A stretch of 64,000 nt of DNA from Macrolepiota albuminosa. Lineage: Eukaryota; Basidiomycota; Agaricomycetes; Agaricales; Agaricaceae. Positions 1 through 9,086 of the stretch are shown here, piece by piece. Below the pieces are notes generated by a model. It made no database searches and was not told the DNA's origin. It saw nothing but the letters and a program-made list of their open reading frames with translations. Made by a program: the position numbers and the translations under genes. Position 1 is the stretch's first letter, and every line of letters starts with the position of its first letter. The stretch lies in NCBI GenBank assembly GCA_027475525.1, contig JAMWFC010000086.1, forward strand, positions 124,001 through 188,000. The letters run 5' to 3'.

Positions 1-1534
1 ACGTGCTACGCCCTGCAGCTCTAGGTATCTATCTAGAGCTTCCAACTTGGACACTGCCTTCAATGGTTCCCATGTCATGTCTCCAAGGCTCCACTGAACC
101 TCAAATTCGAGTCCCTGTTCCTTACTCCACCAATGACCTATAAGGTCATTGACAAACCATTCCTGGTCATCAGCAGCTCCAAAATCATACGGTTCTGGCA
201 CTGCTTGATTAGGAAATAACCTGTCCTCATTCGGTACATACAGCTGTAACAACGACACATGAAACTTAGGCACAATACATCGTGCCTGTAACGCCGCTGG
301 CAACTCCAGCACATAGCTGGAGTGGTTGCCGTCCACGTGCGCCACTTTATATGGCCCAATGAACTTGGGGCATAGCTTACTCGCTCTCTCCTTGGGCAGG
401 TTCAGGTTCTCCGTTGACAGATAGACTAGGTCTCTTGTCGCAATGAGCGGACCTTCATCATGCTGCTTGTTGGTGTGATGAGCCTGGAACACTTGTACCT
501 AAATAATAGTGTCATGTGCATGCACTAATCATTCCAGTGCTTGCCGTGCAAAGTCTTTCACCCCCCGGTGAAACTCATCAGTGGGTCTGAGCTCCCGAAT
601 CATAGAGGGCATAAACCCCCCATTCAGCTCAAATGGCGCGTACCCTGTCATAGTGGATACGCTCGTGTTGATAGCAAACTCCACCATTGGCAAGTAGTCG
701 ACCCAGTCCATCTGATCCGGTTGCACAACCGCCCATAAGATCTGCACTATGTTGCAATTAGCATGTTCAGTCTGTCCATCCGTTTGTGGGTGGAACAACA
801 TTGACATCAGCAACTTAGCCCCCAACAACCAATGCAGTTCATGCCACCACTGTGATGTGAACTTGGTGTCTCTGTTACTGACAATAGAGCTGGGGAGACC
901 GTGTAGTCGCACAATCTCCCTCAAATATACCCATGAGAGCTCCGACACTTTCGTGGTGGTTGTGAATGGACCATACTGGTCATGCAACATATAACCACCC
1001 ACAGGTAGTTATACTCCTTGGACTCCGGAAATGGGCTGACAAAATCCATTCCAATTGAGTCCCAGGGTTTAGTGGGCAGGGGGAGCGAGTGCAGCTTCCC
1101 TGCTGGTTTACAGTTTGAAGGCTTCAACTGCATGCACTGCTCACACAATGAGCAGTACCTGCCCACGTTGTCGTGCATCTTTGGCACCAGTACCAATGCC
1201 GAAGGTATTCCAGTGTCTTTTGTGGGCCAAAATGGCCCACCACCAAATGGCCTTGGCTCACAATGTCCGTTACCAAGGTTTGTTCACGGGGGATGCACAG
1301 CACCCATTCCCCATGAAGGTTATCCATCCATACCCAACTATCCTGCACAGTGAATCGAGGGTGGTCCATAGGGTGTCCCAGCACAGTGGCAAACATGGCA
1401 TCACAACCATACTCTGCTTGTATGCAACGCCAAAACATGTCATTCTCGTAGTTGAGCGGTGGCAAAGGTGTCCCCTCTGCCACGGCGTCTCTGACCGTCC
1501 AATGGTCCTCCACCGGAGGTCCATGCTCATTCAA
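1..1534 (-). pseudogene. E1 Ty3/gypsy integrase with C-terminal chromodomain-like module (decayed, runs off left edge)
   Basis: Reading from 1534 down, the zinc-binding HHCC region comes first (HLVVGHFG near 1240, then CSLCEQC). The catalytic core follows, with all three acidic residues still visible: MDFVSPFPE near 1045, SNRDTKF near 870 and QTEHAN near 770. The frame used at 1002-531 stays open to base 1 apart from a TGA at 529-531 and a TAG near 500. It covers a GPY/F-type stretch (KLCPKFIGPYKV) and then a chromodomain-like end (EWFVNDLIGHWW ... MTWEPLKAVSKLE). In chromoviruses this module directs integration to marked chromatin; that role is inferred here. Frame changes near 1000 and 1150 and the nonsense codons make this copy inactive. 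The family is Ty3/gypsy, chromovirus type. Confidence 0.88.
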
Positions 1535-1537
1535 TAG

Positions 1538-2068
1538 CTACGCTTGAAGATCACGATCTTCTTGTTGGTCTACCAGTCGTTGCTGAGACTGGTGCTCCTG
1601 CGCCCACATGGCCCAAATCTTGACAACGTTGTTCTTCACCTCCCTATAGTGCTGATAGGGCAGGTCATCTCTGTGCAGGTCAACGCGCACATTGGCGTTC
1701 ACGTACTCATGTGCCACATGTTTCTCGTCCTCCAAGTTGCTCTCAAAGTAGCGCGACAGACAGTCCGCCACTTTGTTTAGCTCACCTTTGACATACATAA
1801 TATCAAAGTTGTATCAAGACATATAGTCTATCCATCTCCTCTGCCGCAGGGAGAGGGACACCTGTGTTTTGAAAAACTCTAGGGCCTTATGATCTGTAAT
1901 GATATGGATCTTGTACCCCATTAGTTTGTCTTCCCATTTCAGCAATGCCTCGAGGATGGCCAATGTCTCCAGTTCATGCACAGCATAGTTCTGCTGGGTG
2001 TTTGTGAACTTTTTAGACATGAATCCAGCTGGGCGGCACTTCTGCCAATTGGAGCCTTGTTCATACAT
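1538..2068 (-). pseudogene. E1 reverse transcriptase-associated RNase H
   Basis: The reading frame on the minus strand shows the usual gypsy RNase H order: KKFTNTQQNYAVHELETLAILEAL, then IHIITDHKALEFFKTQ, then the C-terminal VKGELNKVADCLSRY. The family degrades the RNA strand during reverse transcription. The domain is broken once near 1800, between the RQRRWIDYMS and MYVKGELN segments. It lies directly downstream of the RT fragment and upstream of integrase, the normal pol order. A second copy of the same family is present on the plus strand at 60354-61250. Confidence 0.85.
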
Positions 2069-2069
2069 G

Positions 2070-3320
2070 GCTCCGACTTCTGTTTTTGACGCATCACAAA
2101 TAATCCATAATTGGCTCGTTATTTTGAGGGTCGATTGGACGAATAACAGGCGTCTGGTCGCATATTCGCTTGATCATGTCAAAGCACCATTGATGTATGG
2201 GGTGCCAGTAAAAAGGTGCCCCATTTTGGGTCATTGCCATCAATGGTCCCATATACGCCATTATATTGGGCAGGAACGTCCTGATATAGTTGATGAGTCC
2301 TACAAACCTCTGAATATCATTGTAATTACATGGAGTCCACCACTCACATATATGGTCCAGCTTATCCTGGTCAGGGTGAATACCCCAACAGTCAATTAGA
2401 TGTCCCAGACAATCAATGCAGTCTGCATACAGATCACATTTTTTCCATTTGAGGTAGAGCTTTTCCTTCCTCAACCATTCAAATACCACACGAAAATGTT
2501 CTTCGTGTTCCTTGATAGTGTCCAAGTAAATAAAGATGTTGTCCAAGTACACATGCATGAATCTTCTGATGACATTGCAGAAGATTTACATCATCAACCG
2601 CTAGAAGGTAGCTGGTGCATTGCAGTCACCTATCTGCATTATATTACTGATGTACATGCCAGTAATGGACGCGAACACCATTTTGGATATATCAGTCTCC
2701 CTTATGCACCCTTGTTTGTATGTGTCTGCTATCTTCGACCTAATTCTCGCTCATGCAACATCTTCCCGGATGACCTCCTGATTCAGCAAGGGGGTCACAT
2801 CCTTAATAGTGTTGTCATTGCGTTGGCGGGCATCTAGCGCCATCTGCAATGTGCCGTCCTTCTTAGGTATGCATAAGAGAGGGGCAGCCTGTGGGGCTGA
2901 GCATGCGGCCCACCAATGAGCCCACAGATACTGGTTGGTCTTATCCTGCAGCTGCTGTTGTAGCGCCATTGGGCACCATGGTAGATGATATTTATACTGC
3001 TTAGTATCATCTATGAGGTTGATCTTATGATTAACCTCGCACCAAGGGGGAAGTTCCTCTTTGGTACCGTTCACAATATCAGCAAACTCCTCCTGCCAGT
3101 GTTGGCGTAGCCTCTGTACATCCTCCATTGTCAGCCTTGCCCCGCTGGTGACAGCTCTGCCCTTTCCCTTCTGGGAACGGTGCACATCCTGTGCCTTCAA
3201 CGCACTGAAGCGCTCTCTGAGCACCTGAATCCTCCACTCACTCTTATCAGGGATCGCCAGGCACACTGGTTGCATTGCCCTAGCATGTCGCATAGACACC
3301 AATCTGCCATCAAAAACCAC
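2070..3320 (-). pseudogene. E1 reverse transcriptase, catalytic box changed to YLDN
   Basis: Two minus-strand frames (3320-2751 and 2558-2094) together cover fingers, palm and connection of a gypsy RT: KINLIDDTKQYKYHLPWCPMAL, RNDNTIKDVTPLLNQEVIRE, then the palm box and NDIQRFVGLINYIRTFLPNI. The catalytic YLDD box reads YLDN (near 2535). The codon pair is GAC AAC where GAC GAC is expected, i.e. a CpG-to-CpA change. Loss of this aspartate abolishes polymerase activity in this family. About 190 bases between the two frames lie in another frame. The copy is dead. Confidence 0.87.
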
Positions 3321-3349
3321 TTCTGCCAGGGGAGATATCTCTCCTGGCT

Positions 3350-3800
3350 CGGCCTCTCAATAGCGCTCACCTCCCTCTGGGCCGCCACGCTGGTCCGCCC
3401 ATATCATGGACGCCACCAACCAATTCCATTCCCATGGCATTCGGGGGTCAAGCCCCCAATCCATCGCAGGACTAGGTACAGGGCAGTCCCATAGTTGGCA
3501 TAGCTCCTTGCCTAACACATCTCTGGATTGCAATAGCCCTCTTTTATCCTCGTCGTCTGTGACCAGGTCCTCCACTCTTACCTGGGATGACGTGGGTTGG
3601 CACTCCTGCCTGTCCAGCGGTCCTGCCTTTTGATTGCCCTTCTGTTTCTTGGCAGGCAATTTCTCTTCATTCCCTCTTTTTAGGGTCTCCTGGTACTCCA
3701 CCTCGCTCAGCATAATTGCCGGGTGATCCACAGGCAAGCTATTCATCTGTAAGCCTACCTCCTCACCCTCATCTTCCATGGTGGGACCCTTCAGTCCACC
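3350..3800 (-). pseudogene. E1 linker between protease and RT
   Basis: A minus-strand frame (3779-3357) encodes a charged, low-complexity stretch (EVEYQETLKRGNEEKLPAKKQKG and similar) with no recognisable domain. It sits between the retropepsin frame and the RT frame, where gypsy polyproteins carry a poorly conserved connector, so I assign it to the same polyprotein. No function is claimed. It is separated from the protease frame by a stop and frame change near 3800. Confidence 0.55.
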
Positions 3801-3806
3801 ATGGAG

Positions 3807-4724
3807 TCATTGCGCATTCCTGGCCTTACAGGAGCGTGCCATTGCCTGATGCCTGTGCATATGCCCATCTGCATCCTTGGCCTCCACCCTAACCATGGGC
3901 ACACTCCATCCATCCACTATAACTCGACTCCGTTTGAAGTCAAGCACCACTCCATGTTTATGCATGTACGGGGTGTCCACAGTCATCTCATACTGATCAA
4001 AGTTTGCAATGTCCACATATTCCCAGGCTGCCAGTCCCCCAGCGTCCACTTTGACGTATGTGCCAAAGTGTATGGACACTTGACTACCTACTGTCCCCAG
4101 TTGCAGGACAACAGGATTACCTAGCTGGTGCACAGCAATATCGTGCATCTGGCAAAACTGTGGGGTCACTCTGGTAGTGGTACTACCCGAGTCCCACAGA
4201 GTCCATGCCCTATGGCCATCCACCTTGACATACGTGGCCAGACAGTCCTTTTCCTCATGCCATAGCTTTGGCTGCTTCAAGGTCGAAGCCTTCTTTTGCA
4301 AGGTCACTTTATATGCCTTCCGATAGGGTCTATCGTCCCTATTCTCCGTCTCCACCTCTCCGTTGTCAGGGTAGTCAGTTATAGGCATTAGAAAGTCCTT
4401 GCTCTCCTCTCCAGAGGGGTACTCTTTGTCATACAATTCAACCTCCACAAGCTCATCATCCTCGCTGATCTCACCTCGATCTCCGAGCACACTACCTCCA
4501 TCCATCCCTTCGTCAATGGGGGTGGACTCTATTACCTCAGCTACTTCTGGCTCAGAGATCTCTTCTTTGGCGTCAAGCACCGTTTGAGCCACATGCACAT
4601 AGTTGTGCGGCTTACTTCTAACTACAGGCTTTGCTGGACACTGCCTAGCAAAGTGTCCCTCTCTGCCGCATTGGAAGCACGTCTGCTGGCCCATGCCCTC
4701 ACCTTTTCTGTCTTGCACGTCCAT
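3807..4724 (-). pseudogene. E1 nucleocapsid zinc knuckle and retropepsin
   Basis: This 305-residue frame begins with a CX2CX4HX4C zinc knuckle (CFQCGREGHFARQC, residues about 16-29), the RNA-binding motif of Gag nucleocapsid. After an acidic linker it shows a retropepsin active site, LWDSGSTTTRVTPQF (around residue 177). The enzyme would cut the Gag-Pol polyprotein. The frame itself is open, unlike its neighbours. Upstream the capsid part continues in another frame at 4893-5081 and then across the inserted element to 6786-8932. As the rest of E1 is broken, this is a remnant and not a working gene. Confidence 0.85.
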
Positions 4725-4799
4725 AGGGTGTGCTTGCGCTGCCAGTGGTCAACCATCTCCTTTAGGCCGGCTCACCCCCAGGATCGGGTCTGCTACTCG

Positions 4800-5081
4800 G
4801 CCTTCTCAAGGTTCCATTTGCTCCCACCAAATCACCATTTGCAGGTTCCCATTCTTCACCAGATCACTTCTTCTAATGAAGAAAGTGCCCAATCAACGAG
4901 GCTGGGTAGGTTGTGGCTCTCCTGTACTCACTCGCCTGCAACTACTGTGCTGCTCAAAATGCTGTGCAGTCCTCAACGCCTGTTCATAATGAATAGTGTG
5001 GGCTACAAATTCCTCTATAGAATTGATTTCAGGAGTCAGCCCTTCATCCCGCAGCAGTACTCGGTGCATCTTGGACAGTAT
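4800..5081 (-). pseudogene. E1 gag, C-terminal capsid piece (left of insertion)
   Basis: The minus strand encodes KMHRVLLRDEGLTPEINSIEEFVAH and EQALRTAQHFEQH, typical of the C-terminal half of a gypsy Gag capsid. It is the continuation of the capsid frame that stops at 6786. The two halves are separated by the 1.7-kb element at 5082-6781. Between 4725 and 4890 the frame to the zinc knuckle is lost. Confidence 0.75.
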
Positions 5082-5301
5082 TAATAGACAGGACACAAGG
5101 TTTTCCATAAAAGCAAGCAGCACTTGTTGGAATCAAACCAATGACCTCTTGGGTATGCGCCCCTTGTGATGCTCTAACCACTGAGCTAAAGCGCCTTACT
5201 TACTTTTAGATCAAGTAGCCTAAGCAATTCACTCCCTGGGAACGCCGAGCTACTTAATCCAAGATTCAATCATACTGGCGCACCAGAGGGGCAACGTATC
5301 A
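5082..5301 (-). repeat. 220-bp LTR-like direct repeat, copy 1 (3' side)
   Basis: It matches 5413-5632 with only a handful of substitutions (for example GCAACGTATCA versus GCAATGTATCA, a CpG change). It is preceded on the minus strand by a purine-rich tract, as a 3' LTR would be. It contains the tRNA-like segment described separately. Confidence 0.75.
5120..5195 (-). ncRNA. tRNA-like sequence inside the 3' LTR-like repeat
   Basis: The 76-nt minus-strand segment has a 7-bp acceptor stem (two G-U pairs), a perfect 4-bp D-arm GCTC/GAGC, an A box TAGCTCAGTGG and a B box GGTTTGATTCC. The anticodon region is longer than normal by about five bases and gives no convincing anticodon. It may be a tRNA-derived Pol III promoter, not a working tRNA. 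One T-stem pair is lost here relative to the other copy. Confidence 0.55.
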
Positions 5302-5392
5302 CCCATCTCAACTTTGAAAATGTTGACCTTCTGGTCAACCTTGTGTGTCCATTTTGTTTTTGCTTAGTCAGCTGACCATAGAAGATCAACTT

Positions 5393-5410
5393 CCCTCGTG
5401 GTGGGCTCCA
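5393..5410 (-). promoter_or_regulatory. primer binding site of the small LTR element
   Basis: The minus strand reads TGGAGCCCACCACGAGGG, starting with the TGG that pairs with the CCA end of a tRNA. It differs by one base from the primer binding site of E3 (39254-39271). This suggests both elements use the same tRNA primer and that E3-type enzymes could mobilise this element in trans. Confidence 0.7.
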
Positions 5411-5412
5411 GA

Positions 5413-5632
5413 TAATAGACAGGACACAAGGTTTTCCATAAAAGCAAGCAGCACTTGTTGGAATCAAACCAACGACCTCTTGGGTATGCGCCCCTTATGA
5501 TGCTCTAACCACTAAGCTAAAGCGCCTTACTTACTTTTAGATCAAGTAGCCTAAGCAATTCACTCCCTGGGAATGCCGAGCTACTCAATCCAAGGTTCAA
5601 TCATACTGGCGCACCAGAGGGGCAATGTATCA
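5413..5632 (-). repeat. 220-bp LTR-like direct repeat, copy 2 (5' side)
   Basis: This is the direct repeat of 5082-5301 at an offset of 331 bp. On the minus strand it is followed after two bases by the primer binding site, so it plays the part of the 5' LTR. Confidence 0.75.
5451..5526 (-). ncRNA. tRNA-like sequence inside the 5' LTR-like repeat
   Basis: This is the second copy of the tRNA-like unit. The T-arm is perfect here (GTTGG/CCAAC with loop TTTGATT), the acceptor stem pairs, and the A and B boxes are present. The D-arm has one change (GCTTAGTGG in place of GCTCAGTGG). Its presence in both terminal repeats shows it is part of the element and not a chance insertion. Confidence 0.55.
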
Positions 5633-5695
5633 CCTGATGTAGTACTTGGTAGAAGTATTACTTGATAGTTCTGGGGCTTGCTAGTGTAGAATATG

Positions 5696-5849
5696 ACCTT
5701 GAATTCACACTGACTTTGACGACAAAAGGGATAATTATTATCTTGAATGCGTTTAATAATTTTGCAAAACGCACCTTGAATTCACACTGACTTTGACGAC
5801 AAAAGGGATAATTATTATCTTGAATGCGTTTAATAATTTTGCAAAACGC
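5696..5849. repeat. 77-bp perfect tandem duplication
   Basis: Bases 5696-5772 are repeated exactly at 5773-5849. Probable assembly overlap; see findings. Confidence 0.9.
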
Positions 5850-6052
5850 CGAGGTTTTTGAGGAATTATAATATTGAATGAGAATAATAATATTCCCACA
5901 AGTCAAGGTTTCTTAACAAACTCCGGCCTAAGCAATTCACTCCCTGGGAATCACCAAGCCTTTGCCTATCAATTGCCTGTCTATTCTCTACTAAACTTGG
6001 GCTATTTATACTGTTTTTCTGGTGCACAGACCACTATCTACATATGACTCTT

Positions 6053-6206
6053 TGTCGGAAACTCTCCCACTTCCAGAACATATTTGATAGTCCAATTTCC
6101 CTTTTGGGAGGCCTGTTTCAGTGCCACCCTGTCGGAAACTCTCCCACTTCCAGAACATATTTGATAGTCCAATTTCCCTTTTGAGAGGCCTGTTTCAGTG
6201 CCACCT
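6053..6206. repeat. 77-bp tandem duplication, one mismatch
   Basis: 6053-6129 and 6130-6206 differ at one base (TTTTGGGAGG versus TTTTGAGAGG). The related LTR at 55429 has a single copy of this stretch. Confidence 0.9.
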
Positions 6207-6383
6207 ATTCCACCATTCAACTTCTTGTTCCGCCATTCTTCCGGATGTTTCGGATTGCCACTTCCCCATTTGCTTGAGCTCCATTTAGCACAATCCCATT
6301 CATAGATCCTTCTTTCCTCTTTTAGCGCCTCCCTGCATCGCCTACTTCTTTTCTTTCCTCCTTCCAGTTATGTCAAATCGAAC

Positions 6384-6537
6384 ATTGACTGATTTGATGA
6401 TGAAATTGAGAAATTATAATATTGAATGACAATAATAATTTCCCAATTTCATCCTATTCCATTGACTGATTTGATGATGAAATTGAGAAATTATAATATT
6501 GAATGACAATAATAATTTCCCAATTTCATCCTATTCC
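6384..6537. repeat. 77-bp perfect tandem duplication
   Basis: 6384-6460 is repeated exactly at 6461-6537. Confidence 0.9.
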
Positions 6538-6785
6538 GTCCATTGCCAGCTTCCATGCTTTTCCTCTCCATGACAGTGGTTAGACTATTGTTGAGCTGAT
6601 AGTTTGAACTGGTCCCTGCCTGTTGTTCTGTACTTTTCTGTGTATTTGTTGGGATGTTTTCAGAGATGGTTATTTGTTGAGACTGCTACCAGGAGGCTTA
6701 CAGTTTTCAGCCCATGATTAAATGTTTATTTTGACTTCTGGTGACTGGTGTGTTCCTGACTGCTGGTACAGCGTCGTATCAGTAT

Positions 6786-8932
6786 TCCTCTCAAAAAGGT
6801 CTCACAGACCATCCACGCATCCAGGTATATGGCCATATTCTGTGCATGGTCTATTAATGTGTCATAGAACTCTTGTACACTGAGTTTCTTGGTGTACACT
6901 GTTGCGTAAAATGCCTCCCTCACATCCTGCATTGTTGTGGCACCAAGGAATCGATTATACAGCTCAAGGATCACATCCTTGAACATCCACTGCACCACAG
7001 CTTGATTTGAGCTGAGGACATGGTGCCGGAACCAGCGTTTTGTCTGCCCCCCAAGAACTCTGGGAGGACAAACACCCTCTCCCTGTCCATACAGTCTCCT
7101 CCATACTGACAGGCTGCCAAATAGTTGCATATGTCCATTGTCCAGTCCTCCAGCTCACTGAACTTCGACCCCTCTTCATAGGGTTTGATGTTCTTCAGAT
7201 TAGAGGTTTGAGGCTTCACTCCGTCCAGGAGATGAAGTGCCACTCCTACTGTGTCATCAATGATGGTCACCAGTTGCCGGTGCATGTTATCTGTATAGGC
7301 CCGGGTAGCTTCATTTAGCCTGGGCAGTTTATTTTGTCCCTCTGCAGGGGCAAACATCGAGAATGCCCGCTTTACCCTAATGGGCTCGATCCACTCACGA
7401 TTGCCCCTTTGGCCTTCTGCCTGGTGGCGCCCCCTGAAGGTAGGGTCTACTGCTACTCTGCCTTCTGACCCCTGGACAGGTCCACAACGCTCCAGTCATG
7501 GAATCAACAACCCTTGCCATTGATCACTCTGGACATACTCCTTCCTCGACTCAGTCTCAGTTACCCCCACCCTAATGTCTGGCCTCTGTTCAGTTCATTC
7601 CATGAACAGCCTTCTCATCTCATCAATGGGTAGGGACCCGTTGAACGTAATTCCTTGGTCGTCAATCCAGGAGTATCCCTGCTGTCAGAGGTCTTGAAGC
7701 CTTATTCGTTGGAATGAGACCCTGTCCTGAAAGCTATCTGCAAGCTGCACCCAGCCAGTCATCAGAGCAGTTGTGCTTGCTTCTTCCTTCACTTGAGGAC
7801 TTTGAATCTTGTCTACCTCCTGAATGGCCGGTAGACCCACTGCAGGTGTTGAGGACATAGTCTTTGCAGTTGATAGAGGTGCCATTGGGCACCCTGTGAA
7901 CCTATGCTGCCGCTCTGCGGCAGCACTATGGGCGGCATATTGCACATCCATCTCTCCAGGTTGTTGGGGCACACTCAGTCTACTCATAGCCTCGTCGACG
8001 TGGGGCAAGACCATCCTCTCTACAGGGATAGTAGGGATTAGCTCGGCCTCCTTGGAGGTCAACAAGGCTGAAGACCTGTGCCTCCGCTTGCGGTCCATAT
8101 ATGCTTGGGCCTCAAGGTCTAAGATTGTCAGAAAGAACGAAATATATTCATCACTCTGTGGTGAAGGAATACTACTACCTCTGCCTGCAAGCAGCTGTAT
8201 ATGCTTCTGCACATAGAGCATCAATCTTGCTTGAGTGGATTCCTTGCCAATGGCAGGGAATCGGTTCCACAACAGTCCCACCTGTATCACCAAAGTGGAA
8301 CTAAACCGCTGCTCCTCCTCCTCATCCGATGTTTCCTCTCTGTCTTCTACATACGGCTTCTGCGCTGCCAGTTTCCATGTCCTCACAGGTTCTATCCGTA
8401 TGGACTTGTGGCTGACCTCGATCGCTTGTCTTGGTGGCATAGGGGTTGGCTACACAGTGTTCCTCCAGTTCATGTTTGACGCAACATCTTGTAACCCGGG
8501 AACTGGATGCACACCCGATCGCATCCAAAATTCCGAGGGCATCAACGGCTCTGGCCAGCAGAATGCTATTCCTGCATCATGCTCTCTTACCCACATTGCT
8601 CCCTGAGGAACTTGGATGACCGGGGGTGACAACTCATCTCTACTCTCCTCTCCTACTGCTGCCCTTTGCCTCCTTGCTGCCTGCAGGTCTGTAAAGGCCA
8701 GACTCCCTGGCATGTCATGCAAGGGGGTATTATCCGACCATCTCAAGGTCTGCGGGTATATACCCACTGACGTGTCCATAACTTCAGCCTCAGTCGACGC
8801 CACTGGTGTCGACTCGGATTCTGCTTTCAGGACAACATTGTCGTCCTGATGCAAGAGTTTAGGGTTCTCACTCATCATCACACAGTCAGCTGACGTCGAT
8901 ACAGTGCCAGAGAAGTTGATCTGAAACGTCAA
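6786..8932 (-). pseudogene. E1 gag, N-terminal and central part
   Basis: Three minus-strand frames follow one another. 8932-8450 starts with MTFQINFSGTVS and is acidic and disordered. 8440-7685 carries an acidic patch and coiled segments. 7357-6726 has the capsid-like part (KPYEEGSKFSELEDWTMDICNYL, then FKDVILELYNRFLGATTMQDVREAFYA and DAWMVCETFLRGI). The capsid part resembles the retrotransposon gag family that builds the virus-like particle. The frame runs directly into the inserted element at 6781. No 5' LTR is recognisable between 8933 and 9086, so E1 is truncated at its 5' end or its LTR is too decayed to see. Confidence 0.7.
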
Positions 8933-9086
8933 AAAGGAATTTGGCCTGAGAAATGATCTTGATCTTGATGTCTATACTGGATTATATCTAATGTAGATAA
9001 GGTTCAAAAAAGTGTGAGAATTTACAAGTTGAATTAGCTCAATTCACACGAGAGAACCAGAATCCATGGTGGATTGTCCAGTACTA
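8933..9086. other. short spacer without recognisable feature
   Basis: This stretch lies between E1 gag and the transposase-like gene. It should hold the E1 leader or 5' LTR, but no LTR start or primer binding site can be recognised. Confidence 0.5.

Larger units (their letters stand above)
5082..6781 (-). mobile_element. small non-autonomous LTR element inserted in E1 gag (TSD GTAT)
   Basis: The segment is flanked by 4-bp direct repeats GTAT (5078-5081 and 6782-6785). On the minus strand it begins TGATACGACGC. It has no protein-coding frame. A 220-bp direct repeat (5082-5301 and 5413-5632; both start TGATAC on the minus strand and end CTATTA) encloses 111 bp. That stretch starts with a tRNA-type primer binding site and ends with a purine tract (GAGATGG), which is the layout of a TRIM. 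The right-hand 1.15 kb (about 5638-6781) matches the solo LTR at 55429-56609 in inverted orientation. Either the 5' LTR is a long form and the 3' LTR an internally deleted form, or two related LTRs recombined. Three 77-bp duplications inflate its length. Confidence 0.75.

Noticed and set aside
5696..6537. Clustered direct repeats that could suggest a repeat array or CRISPR-like locus
   Set aside because: Each repeat occurs exactly twice with no spacer and with unrelated sequence between pairs. The constant 77-bp offset points to assembly overlap.
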